This document shows positions 9,320-18,350 of a stretch of DNA of 19,645 nucleotides, one piece after another. Position 1 is the stretch's first letter; each line of letters opens with the position of its first letter. The stretch is taken from assembly GCA_003550305.1 (NCBI GenBank), contig QKYT01000227.1:1-19645 (forward strand), given 5' to 3'. The translations under genes were made by a program, and so were the position numbers. A model generated the notes under the pieces. The model was not told the origin of the DNA, made no database searches, and was given only the letters and a program-made list of their open reading frames with translations. The stretch is from Glomus cerebriforme. Taxonomy: Eukaryota > Glomeromycota > Glomeromycetes > Glomerales > Glomeraceae.

Positions 9320-9430
9320 TAAGGTTCTTCAAACTTAAATCAAATCAAATATGAAGCTAATTTGAATTTGTCAAATCAAATTAAATTTGAATTAAATTCA
9401 AATCAAATATCAAATATTTGTCAAATTGCC
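9320..9430. mobile_element. Inverted, truncated, older copy of the hAT-like MITE
   Basis: The reverse complement of this segment aligns without gaps over 111 positions to 9001-9111, the right end of the 244 bp MITE. There are 12 differences: one transversion and 11 transitions, all G or C in the 9001-9111 copy and A or T here. The terminus here reads TAAGGTTCTTC instead of TAGGGTTCCTC. Similarity stops beyond 9430, so the other end is missing. Together the two segments form a 111 bp inverted repeat with a 208 bp spacer that could fold into a long hairpin. Confidence 0.8.
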
Positions 9431-9600
9431 AAAATATTTTCTGCTAGGGAAAAATTAAGACAATTTTTTATTAGACTTAAATAAATAATATGCAATTTAT
9501 TGAGCAATTTTATGTAAAAATAGATTTTAATATATATAATTTCATTAGACTTATAATGGGTGAATTGGAATTGTTAGATTTATTTTGTTAAATTTATATA

Positions 9601-9787
9601 CAGTTATCTTCCTATATAATTACACCCTTCGGGACTGAAAAAAAAAAGGTGTAATTATAAAAAACCTATATGATGTAACTATAGAGGAGGTTTTTTTAAT
9701 AATATTATTAGTAACTTGGGTCAAGTATAAATGTGCTTATAAGGGAGGTGTGACTAAACAGAAGGTGCCTATAGAGGGGAACAACTG
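9601..9787. mobile_element. pogo/Tc1-like MITE A (187 bp)
   Basis: The element begins CAGTTATCTTCC directly after a TA, and ends GGGGAACAACTG directly before a TA (9599-9600 and 9788-9789). The terminal CAGTT...AACTG and TA target site match pogo/Tc1-mariner conventions. Inside are inverted segments such as TATAATTACACC / GGTGTAATTATA around a short AAAAAAAAAA run. There is no coding capacity. Size and ends match the element at 10046-10235. Confidence 0.6.
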
Positions 9788-10045
9788 TATTTAATATACT
9801 ATTTAATAAGCTAATTAATACAGAAACAGTTCTTGATATATTATATTTCATTAGATTTATTTTATTAAACTTATAATTAATATATAATTTAACTTGCTAA
9901 AGTCTTCAGAATTTCTTTTATATAGTAGAAAAAATTGATATGGATTTTGAAAAAGCTAGTAATATGCAGAAATTATACTATCTTAAAAATAGTAATAAAT
10001 ATATAAAAAGTTAGATAACATAATATAGTTTTAACTTATATAGTA

Positions 10046-10235
10046 CAGTTAGATTTCTATATAGTTATCTCTGTATAGTTATATCATATAAAATTCTTTT
10101 ATATAATCATATTTTTAAAAAAAATATTTATTATATATATAAAAAAATCTCTATATAGTTATAATCTCTATACAATTACATTTTTAGATTTTTTTACTAT
10201 GTAACTGACTCTGTAACTATATAAAGGTCTAATTA
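10046..10235. mobile_element. pogo/Tc1-like MITE B (190 bp)
   Basis: The left end CAGTTAGATTTCTATATAG follows a TA (10044-10045). The right end, reverse-complemented, reads TAATTAGACCTTTATATAG, so the termini match apart from mostly C/T and G/A changes. The inverted match continues with TTA and an AGAG/CTCT-type segment. Size is within three bases of MITE A, and both contain repeated CTCTATA..GTTATA motifs, so they are probably one family. The expected TA on the right is AA, consistent with decay. Confidence 0.55.
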
Positions 10236-10835
10236 AATATCAAATATTCCAATATAATATGAAATAACAAATACTTTTACTATGATCATATAAAAGTAAA
10301 ATTTTGTTAGAAAAATAAATTTTGATTTATTTATTAGAGGTATTAAAATATTCTTGCTAAGAAAAATTCAATATGAATTTTTATTTATTAAAAAGTTTGC
10401 TTTCTATTTTATTTATTTTTAATTAATCCAATATTTTACTTTTTATTCCATATTTTAATTGTATGTTATTGTATAGGATGTTTAATAATGATATGATATG
10501 ATACTTTATGCCATATCATACTATGATGGGCTATTACCTATAAATCTTACAAAAGTCATATAACTTTAAAATTTTATAAATTAAATTATTGACAAATTTA
10601 AACTGATAAAATTATAGATCAACATGTACTTAACATTTTTATCAGTTTATTTTTTCAAGATATTATAAAATTTTTGGAAGTATTATAATTTAAAGTCTAA
10701 AAATTTTTCATAATAGCATAATTATATTAAAAATGGAAAATTTTGGACTAAGAAATCAGCAATATTTAAGTGAAATTTTATATGAAATTTCAATTTTAGT
10801 AATGATAACTTATTTATTAAAAAGAAAATCTATAG
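10236..10835. other. AT-rich stretch with a nested inverted repeat
   Basis: No gene is visible. A 13 bp perfect stem, TAAACTGATAAAA (10599-10611) with TTTTATCAGTTTA (10637-10649), has a 25 base loop. It is flanked by outer 12 bp arms AAAATTTTATAA (10568-10579) and TTATAAAATTTT (10663-10674). This nested structure may be a small foldback element or a chance product of A+T richness; the inner GC-containing stem is the stronger part. Confidence 0.45.
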
Positions 10836-11060
10836 TTAAAGAGTAAAAATTCTTTGTTTGTTGCTTCTAACTAATGCCATTGATGAGGATTCTGCTTTTG
10901 GTTCTTCATCTTCTTCAGTATCAGCGTTATATGTGATGACTAAGAAACACTCATTTTCTTCTTCTTGTTGGGTAGGGTTACTATCATCATACATTCTAAA
11001 TAGTGCATCTGTGTTAGCATTATGTTTTCCTGGGCGATGTTCTATAGTAAAGTTATATTG
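10836..11060 (-). pseudogene. Ty3/gypsy polyprotein fragment (end of RNase H domain)
   Basis: A 74-codon open stretch begins QYNFTIEHRPGKHNANTDAL, the well-known end of the Ty3/gypsy RNase H region (I.YRPGK.N..ADALSR), with F in place of the usual S in ALSR. It continues FRMYDDSNPTQQEEENECF, an acidic linker, then ESSSMALVRSNKQRIF and TAA at 10836-10838. A stop (TAA, 11061-11063) lies just upstream of the RNase H motif, and no RT, protease or LTR is visible around it. It sits about 540 bases downstream of the J-protein gene on the same strand. A TATAG acceptor sequence in it happens to be in phase with that gene's last donor, but a better terminal exon exists (see the gene). Confidence 0.8.
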
Positions 11061-11599
11061 TTAAAAAAATCATGAGTTGATGATAATTGGAAAATGAAAA
11101 TAACAGTATATAGGATGAAATTTATTTACCAAATAAAGATGAAAATAAAAACAAGTTTAAAATGATGTGAAAAATGAGCTTAATATAAACAAAAAAATTG
11201 ATGCAATTCTGAATTTTGTGTAATATAAAAAGAAATTTTATAATGCTGGCCAGAATTATAACGCTTGTGATACATGTGTGAAATTTCAGACTAGTGTGGT
11301 TTATAGGTAAGCCACCATATTATTTCTTTTTCAAAAAAAAAAAAAAAAAATTCTTAATAAAAAAAAAAAAATAGAACACAATTAGTCATTTTTTAAGAAA
11401 GCATTTTTTACATTGTACAATTAAATTTTGCAAATTACATAAAATAATGAATTAAATAATATTGATTGGTTCATGTGATGATATCATGGAATGATATATG
11501 AAATTGAAATGTGAAAAGGACCAAAAAAAATGTAAATATAATAAGTATTATATATGTATTAACACTCTATTTAAATAATTTTCTATTTTTCCTTTGATA
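11061..11599. other. 3' flank of the J-protein gene, no other gene
   Basis: About 540 bases between the retroelement relic and the stop codon of the J-protein gene. It contains an A19-type run near 11332-11350 and another at 11360-11371, but no canonical polyadenylation signal close behind the stop on the minus strand. No coding similarity was seen. Confidence 0.5.
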
Positions 11600-12405
11600 T
11601 TATAATTCATCTCTGCCATGTGTATTACTTGTGTCTGTATGTTTAAATAGATTTTTTAATCCTGGATTTTTAAAATAAAATTCGAATTAATTATTAAAAC
11701 CAATAAGTTTCTTTATATATTAACCATTAAGTACTTCTTACCTTGTTTCGTAGAATCGTCTATTATGGAAGGGAATATAACAGTGTACTGCACATATAAG
11801 TTACCATTAACTGATGACCTAAATTGTGGCATACCTTCATTCTTAATAGTCTGAGTAAATCCTGGTTGTGTTACCCCATCTCTTTTTAGCAAAACATCTC
11901 TACCATCAAGATGTGTAATATTCTTCTCGAATCCAGTAAGTGCCTAAAGATTTAGTAATATTTAATTAACAAATAATCCTCTATAGATTTTAAAGAAATT
12001 TCTTAATCTTAATGCTTACATCTATTAATGATATTGTTTGTTTTGCATATAAATCATTTCCCTTTCTTTCGAATATTGAGTCTGGTAATGTCTTTACTTT
12101 AAATATGATATCACCGGGAATTGTATCAGGTGATTCATCACCTTCTTTCTCAAATACCTAAATGATAATTTAAGCTTAATTATCATTTGCAATAAAATAA
12201 AACAATGTTGTACGATATTTTTGTTACTCACAATTGTTCCATCATCATCTTGTCCTTTTTCAACTATTATTGTTAATTGTTCATTTCCACGTCGAACTTT
12301 CTTTCCATTACAAACTGGACATTTTGATTTTATAATTTTACCTTTTCCACCACATGTATCACACCTGTGGTCCATAAATACATAAATTTAGAGGCATATA
12401 AATAC

Positions 12406-12436
<31 letters not shown>

Positions 12437-13222
12437 TGGTTTTTACTTACGTAGAATGGAATTGCTGGAAAATTCCAGGTCCAAGTTGTTGTTTGACTAC
12501 TTTCATCCCACGCCCACCACAAACATTACATGTTATGACATCATTGGCATTTTTTGCACCTGATCCTCTACAATGCTCACAAATAACTTGTTTAGATACA
12601 TCAACTTCAATTTGAGTTCCTAAATATAATTCTTTTAATTCTACTTCTAATTCCATAACAATACTTGGACCTTGTCTTTCTGATTGTGATTGATGACCTA
12701 AATTGAATCAAATCATAATTAATCAATATATACAAATAAACTTAAAGATATCAAAATAAATAAAATATATATCTTTCTTACCAAAATGGCCTCCACCAAA
12801 GAAAGAAGCAAATATGTCAAATGGATTATGAAAACCTCCTCCTCCTTGATTTTGTTGCTTTAATCCTTCTTCCCCATACTTGTCATAAATCTGTCGTTTT
12901 TCATCATCTGATAAAACCTCATAAGCTATTATGATGATTCAAATAAGATTTAACAATAAATTCAGGGAGGAATTCATTTATAAATAAATAAAATCTAGTC
13001 AATTATACCTTCGGCTAATTGAACAAATTTTTGTTCAGCTTCCTTATCACCAGGGTTTTTATCCGGATGATATTTTTTTGATAATTGTTTATACTTTTTC
13101 TTAATTTCTCTTGAACTTGCCGACCGTGAAACTCCCAAAACCGAATAATAATCTTGTCCATATATAAAATCTACTGATAATAATAACAATAACCACCAAA
13201 ATGAAAGAGATGATAATCGCAT
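11600..13222 (-). CDS. SCJ1: ER-lumenal J-protein (Hsp40) of the Scj1/DNAJB11 type
   Basis: Co-chaperone that would stimulate the lumenal Hsp70 (BiP/Kar2) in ER protein folding and quality control. Seven exons: 13222-13009, 12925-12782, 12697-12451, 12364-12232, 12157-12020, 11943-11742, 11634-11600; all introns GT-AG, 74-107 nt, and phases agree, giving 370 residues. Residues 1-22 are a signal peptide (hydrophobic WWLLLLL core). The J domain spans about 23-90 with HPD at 52-54. A Gly/Phe region lies at about 99-120. Four zinc-binding repeats follow: CEHCRGSG (159), CNVCGGRG (176), CDTCGGKG (203), CPVCNGKK (217). The substrate-binding C-terminal domains reach about 350. The last exon gives [11 protein letters not shown], an RDEL retrieval signal. 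Length is near that of DNAJB11 and Scj1. The four complete repeats favour Scj1. Exon boundaries are by eye; the terminal exon is the least certain. Confidence 0.9.
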
Positions 13223-13503
13223 TTTTTATATGTTGATTATTAAAGGAAAAAAAGAAAGGGTTTCTAGAGAAAAAGATGGTGGAAAAAGCACTTAAATGGT
13301 AAATCGGGAAACGTACAATGAATTTCAGTGTGTTGTTCAAATTTGATTGGTCAAAACATTATAGTTACAAAATGTTGGCTAATAAAACGTGGCAAGCAAC
13401 AACGCGCTAAAATTCGCGATCTAAGGAATGATCGGCGATCAAAAATTTTGTTTATCTCAGATTTATCGACTTATCGAATTCTTTTTCTTTGGTTTTTTTT
13501 GAT
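13223..13503. promoter_or_regulatory. Shared divergent promoter region of SCJ1 and ARV1
   Basis: The 281 bases between the two start codons must hold the 5' regions of both genes. It is less AT-rich than most of the window and contains several CG dinucleotides, for example around 13402-13437 (CGCGCTAAAATTCGCGATC). No TATA box or perfect heat-shock element stands out. CAGTGTG at 13326-13332 differs by one base from the yeast unfolded-protein-response core CAGCGTG. Since both products act at the ER, common regulation is conceivable but not shown. Confidence 0.5.
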
Positions 13504-14710
13504 ATGCCAACTTGTGTTGAATGTGGAGCACCCGTAACTAATTTATACACAGAATATAGTAAAGGAAATATACGACTCACTCCTTGTGTAATTTTTTGTG
13601 AATTTTTTTTTGTTTTCGTAATTTTTCTAATAATATTCAAATAACCTCAAATAACCTTTCAATTCTTCAATTCAAATCAATTATTTAGGAGAAATGTAAA
13701 AAATTTGCAGATAAATATGTTGAACATGATTTTGTTATAATTTTTATAGATATGCTATTACATAAACCTCAAGTATATCGACATTTATTGTTTAACCGAT
13801 TAGAATATCGAGATCATGGTATAGATGTCAGTAAAAAAAACATTGCTTAATTGATTCTTTTCAAAAATGATCAACCTTTCTTTTTTTTAGCCAAATGTAT
13901 TTAAACTCGGCATCCTTCTCGTACTTTTTGATGTTTGTATCCTTTGAAATTTTATCTAAAAAAAAGTTTATCGTATTTATTTAATTATTATTGTATATAT
14001 ATTTTCTTATAAAAAAAAAAAAGATATAAAATGGTTTAGATTGGAGAAATATTATACAGTTTCAAATATTTCATTTATTGAACAACCAGTTTTTCTTCAG
14101 TATTTATATATTTTATTTTTATGTGTCATAGGTAAGTAAAAAAGAATAAGGAATGTTGATATTAGATGTTAATGTTATTTTATTTCATTTTATAGAGTTT
14201 GTTGTTTTTCAGTTTGGTGTAAGATTGGCTGTAAGTTTATATATTGGTGATAAATATGCTATCATTAAGTAAGTGTTAAATAACAACAACAAATACAGGA
14301 AAAATTATGAAAATCATCGAGATAATTCACATTATTTTATTTTATTTGTTTTTTTTTAGATATAATTATATTACATTAGCATTAATAATATCAAGTTTTG
14401 GAAAAATTTTATTAATCTTAATGGTAATTTGGGATTATAATGGATTAGAATATTCTTGGCTTATAAATATTGTAGTATTAACTTCTAATGTGGAAGCACT
14501 TGCAGGTAAATTATTCTTTAAAAAATTTCTAAATTTTAATTAAATTTTAATTAAAATGAATGTTTCTCCCAATTTTTAGTATTTTTGAATGTGGGATATT
14601 TCAAAACTTTGTTGATATTAATTTTTGGATTAGGATTAAAAGTGTTGGCTCAAATATTTTTTATTCAAGTTACAAATAATCCTTTGTTATTAACTTTATT
14701 AAGTATTTAA
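13504..14710 (+). CDS. ARV1: ARV1 sterol-homeostasis protein
   Basis: ER membrane protein of the ARV1 family, which affects intracellular sterol distribution and GPI-anchor synthesis. Seven exons: 13504-13587, 13689-13826, 13891-13936, 14024-14131, 14196-14268, 14360-14505, 14580-14710; introns GT-AG, 64-101 nt, phases agree, 241 residues. The N-terminal ARV homology domain is clear: MPTCVECGAPVTNLYTEYSK, NIRLTPC, EKCKKFADKYVEHDFVIIFI and LLHKPQVYRHLLFN. Four cysteines (4, 7, 28, 31) form the putative zinc ribbon. Hydrophobic segments at about 77-92, 112-134, 152-172, 183-195 and 207-224 are likely membrane spans. Alternative acceptors were not excluded for exon 4, whose intron ends in a long A-run. 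AATAAA overlaps the stop (14709-14714) and recurs at 14826-14831. Confidence 0.93.
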
Positions 14711-14825
14711 TAAATGAATTTGAGATATATGTTTACTATTAATACTACGGAATTTATATTTGTATAATTTTTTTTTTAAAAAAAAAGTAATTCCAAAGTT
14801 GTAACATTTTTTTCGAAACCGCTGA

Positions 14826-14831
14826 AATAAA
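14826..14831 (+). terminator. Likely polyadenylation signal of ARV1
   Basis: AATAAA 116 bases after the ARV1 stop codon. The copy overlapping the stop (14709-14714) is unusually close for a 3' UTR, so this one is the better candidate. No transcript evidence is available. Confidence 0.35.
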
Positions 14832-15020
14832 AAATTTCATTTGATTGTCTGACCTAATACGGAAATCTTTTTAATGTTCACATTTTTTTCTCTCGTCGAA
14901 TTATTAAGTTTCTTGACTATTTATCATCTAATTACTGTTTATATTATGGTAATTTAAAATTAATTATGTAAATTATTGACATATTTTTATTATTATTATA
15001 CTAAGAAAAAAAAATATCGA

Positions 15021-15031
15021 AAAAAAAATTG
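15021..15031 (-). terminator. RNA polymerase III terminator of tRNA-Pro
   Basis: Immediately downstream of the tRNA 3' end, the minus strand reads C, AA, then a run of eight T (complement of AAAAAAAATT). A T-run of four or more is the pol III stop signal. Confidence 0.75.
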
Positions 15032-15103
15032 GGGCTCCAGCGGGAATTGAACCCACGACCTCTCGCACCCAAAGCGAGAATCATACTACTAGACCATGGA
15101 GCC
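15032..15103 (-). tRNA. tRNA-Pro (anticodon UGG)
   Basis: 72 nt on the minus strand with no intron. Acceptor arms GGCTCCA (5') and TGGAGCC (3') pair fully, followed by discriminator C, as in yeast tRNA-Pro. The anticodon stem CTCGC/GCGAG closes the loop TTTGGGT with anticodon TGG. The T arm GTGGGTTCAATTCCCGC pairs fully apart from its edge. Internal promoter boxes are intact: A box TGGTCTAGTAG and B box GGTTCAATTCC. It decodes CCA and, by wobble, other Pro codons. CCA is not encoded, as usual in eukaryotes. Confidence 0.97.
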
Positions 15104-15977
15104 TTACTTGTTAGTGTAAGTGAATAAATTTAATTATTTAAATATTATATAATTATTGGATAATTTTATTTTGGGAACGAATGTTTTTATCTTACGTGTT
15201 AGTTAAAGTTTCATGAACGAAGTTACACAAAATTTTGAAGAGAAGTTATTATGTAATCATTGATATTTAATATAATGATTAAACCCTACAAAATAAAGAA
15301 AATTTACATTTTCTATCAAAACACTTTTTTTTCTTTACTACTATACATAATGAATCTCAATGGTTCATTCAAATATACCCTCCGATATATCGAATTTAGT
15401 ACTTCCCAGTCTAGTTCAGGCATACTGAGACCGAAATAAGTTAGGTTTAGCCGAAACTAAACCCAAAAAAAAGGATTCTATTAGCGAAGTTTAGCCGATG
15501 AGATTTCCAAAGCCCTTTATGAATTCCGCCAACTTTGATTTGAGAGATTTACCTTGTATAAACAAGTTTTAATATGAAATCTACATATTTTTGTTTTGCT
15601 GTGGAAAATATACGAGGAATACTTGTTTATTACCAAATTCGTAAAATATAAAAATTATCCTTTGTAAAATTTTTTCCGATACTATACCTAATGTAAATTC
15701 TTTTTACACACGAGATATTGTATTAAATATCCGTTATTTAAATTAAGCAATTAGTAATCGGATAAATGATCATCCAAACGAACATTTAACCCAGTTTTTT
15801 TTTTACAAATTAAAAAATGAAAAAATAGCATTTTATTTGAATATCTATTTACTAATGATTTGGTTTCTATTTATAAATCAAATATAAACTACGCAAATAA
15901 GAGGGAAAGTCTTTATACAAAAATAATACATATATTCTATATTAAAATGACAATTTACTACCAGACTATTCACCATT
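15104..15977. other. Intergenic region between tRNA-Pro and the kinase gene
   Basis: About 870 bases holding the 5' flank of the tRNA and the 3' flank of the kinase. A perfect short hairpin, GGTTTAG-CCGAAA-CTAAACC, lies at 15444-15463, and TTTAGCCGA recurs at 15490-15498 and at window position 5. This may be a degraded repeat. No open frame of interest was found. Confidence 0.5.
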
Positions 15978-17497
15978 TTAATCAGTCAAATGATGTATAT
16001 GACCAGTAGATTTGTGAGCATCTATACAACATTCAATGTTCTTAAACCATTCATCTTCAAGTATGTCTTTTAAGGTGGCACGTTTCTCTGGAGTATCTTC
16101 AAGCATTTTTCTTATTATGGAACGAGACTCCATGGGAAGTTTTTTAATTAACCGATCAGGATAACGTAAATATGTTTTAAATGAAGCATCTTCGCTTTCT
16201 TTAGAAATCAACCAAGGAAATCTTCCTACAGACATACATACAAAAATAATTCCTAATGCCCATATATCTGCTAATCTTACATCGTAAGATGAGCGTGTGT
16301 ATGATTCTGGACAAATATATGGATCAGAGCCACAAGGACCTAAATGATTAGGAAGAAAAATATTTCGTGTAAGTAAATTAAACTATTATGATAATGATAA
16401 TGACTTCTAAGAAAAAATAACGATACCATACCTGAAGAGAACATAATTTTATTATCAAATGGATATTTGAAGACGGTAGAACAACCAAAGTCAATTAATT
16501 TTACAATACCAAATTCATTTAAAACACAATTATCTAATTTTAAATCTCTATGAGCAATTCCTATGCTATGTAAATAATTTACACCTAAAGCGATTTGTTT
16601 AAAACAACAAAAAAATTCATTCTCTGTCATTTTTTTAGACATTACGATATCAAATAAATCATAAGGAGCATATTCCATTATTTCATATAATTGACCATTT
16701 TCTTGTATGATATCAATAGTTTCAATAATATTTTCGTGATGCAAAGCCGAACCTATACAAAATTCTGCAGTAATAGTTTTTAACCAAGATTTTTCCGATT
16801 CATTTAAAAATCGTTTACGAAATTGCTTAACGGCAAAAGGTTTATTATCTGATGTACGATGTATTAATCGTACAGTTCCTCCTACACCTGATCCGAGTTC
16901 TTTGCTCCATTTACCATATTTATTAAAATCTACATGTTTATAATTATAATATGAATGATAAGATGTGGACTTGGAATTGGATTTAGATGATGATGAGGAT
17001 TTAAATGCTATTTTTAATTCACGAAAGAAACTTGTTTTTTTCTTTGATGATTTAGAAGGCTTTTTGAAAATAAATTGAGGAAGCGGTGTAGTAGGAGATG
17101 ATGTGGAAGATTCTGTAGTGGTTGTACGTGAAATTCCTGAGCTAAGTTGTGGAGTTAGTGGATAAGATTGTTCTGAAATATTTAATTGTGATACTGTATC
17201 ATTTACATTTTCATAAATATTATATATTGATAAAGCTCTATTTGGTGGTTTTATTTTTGAATCATTAACTTTAGTTAAATCTGGCATTGAAGTTGAAAAT
17301 GTTTTATAAGATGATGTTCCTTCTTTTTCACGATGAATTAAAGGGATATTGTGTGATAAAGGTGAAGATGGTGTTGAATATTCGTTTTCTATCCATCCGT
17401 TATTATTTATTAAAATATCTTTATCGTTACGTATTATTACTTTAGTTGATTCTTGATATTGATTTTGATGATTAAAATTAATTGCATCAAATGCCAT
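15978..17497 (-). CDS. Ser/Thr protein kinase, fungal NPR/HAL5-like (Hrk1/Sat4) family
   Basis: Two exons, 17497-16432 and 16339-15978, joined across a 92 nt GT-AG intron in matching phase, giving 475 residues. Residues 1-190 are Ser/Thr/Asn-rich and probably disordered, with a poly-Ser/Lys patch near 145-180. The kinase domain spans about 194-458: glycine loop GSGVGGTVR (202-210), Lys 224 in FAVKQF, Glu 245 in helix C, HRDLKLDN (316-323), DFG (337-339). The activation segment end [13 protein letters not shown] (356-368) is split by the intron. All catalytic residues are present, so it should be active. The P-loop and GSDPY.(A)PE pattern points to the NPR/HAL5 group, which in yeast controls nutrient transporters and ion homeostasis. 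CPE replaces the usual APE. Its real substrate is unknown. The start is the first ATG after upstream stops. Confidence 0.9.
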
Positions 17498-18350
17498 TTT
17501 TTTTAGTTTCGAAAAAAAATAAATTAAAATAAAANAAATAAAATAAAATAAAAAAATAAAGATTTTAAGATTTATATAACGCTAACAAAGTGAATAAAAA
17601 AGTTCTGCTCTGGAAAGCATTATATAGTTTTTTTAAAATAGCTTTATTTATATTATATTATTAGTAAACTAACTTTTTATTTATCAATAATAATAATAAC
17701 ATTAATAATGAAACTCCGATAAACAGATAATTGATAATGAATTTTTATTATTCGGTAGTAAAATTTAACCGATTCAAACTTACGCAGTAAATCAGCAATT
17801 CTTTTGTACATTCCACATGTATTAGCAGCACCTAATTTCCGATTTTCCGCGGCAAATTAGTAATTCCGCAAATCCTACGAATTTATTGGTTTATTCATTC
17901 ATTACAATTTAACCGATCTCCGCCATTTTATAATGTTTTCCGTTCTTTTATATGATTGACGTAGAATTGACGCCGTAATAATGCTCCGAATTTTTCCGAA
18001 AAATCTGAATAACAAACTGCGCTGCGATATTCGCAAAATTTTAGGCTAAAATTTATGTTGTTCCGATATTAGTCAAATTTCGTGTAACTTTATTGGATAG
18101 TCGCAGTTGGTCCATGATATATATTAATTTATCGGTATTGTATTATAATAATAATTGAGTTACACTATAATAATTTTATATTTCGATTGATTTATGATAA
18201 ATTTCTGCGACAAATTTTATCCTTTAGTAAAATAATGTGACATTGGCGTTGATAACTTTTTATTTTTCTGCGTAAAAAATAAATAAGGTTATACAAACTT
18301 TGTTTTGATAAAAATAGTGCCTAAAAAAAAAGAAAAATGAGATCATTATA
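17498..18350. promoter_or_regulatory. 5' region of the kinase gene
   Basis: The start is preceded by an (AAAAT)n-like tract containing one ambiguous base (N at 17535). From about 17750 to 18130 CG dinucleotides and TTCCG/CCGAT motifs are much denser than elsewhere; TTTAACCGAT occurs at 17765-17774 and 17908-17917. This may mark the regulatory region of the kinase or of a gene outside the window. No ORF or RNA gene was recognised. Confidence 0.4.

Larger units (their letters stand above)
14711..15031. other. Intergenic region between ARV1 and the tRNA gene
   Basis: 3' flank of ARV1 followed by AT-rich spacer. It contains the candidate polyadenylation signal and, at its right edge, the pol III terminator of the tRNA. 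No other gene was seen. Confidence 0.6.

Noticed and set aside
10858..11064. Plus-strand open frame opposite the Ty3 fragment
   Set aside because: The minus strand reads a clear RNase H tail (EHRPGKHNANTDAL), so the plus frame is its antisense shadow.
12367..12615. Plus-strand open frame across exon 3 of the J-protein gene
   Set aside because: It is antisense to the zinc-finger coding exon and crosses an intron with a T18-A13 run.
13262..13275. Possible heat-shock element TTCTAGAGAA
   Set aside because: The spacing between TTC and GAA is four bases, not the two needed for a standard element.
13101..13340. Open frame overlapping the start of the J-protein gene on the minus strand
   Set aside because: It runs in another frame through exon 1 and the promoter region and shows no domain; it is a shadow of the J-protein gene.
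13452..13640. Minus-strand open frame opposite ARV1 exon 1
   Set aside because: It is antisense to a clear ARV1 zinc-ribbon exon.
18000..18120. Possible second tRNA near CTGCGCTGCGATATTCGC
   Set aside because: No A box/B box pair and no cloverleaf could be drawn.
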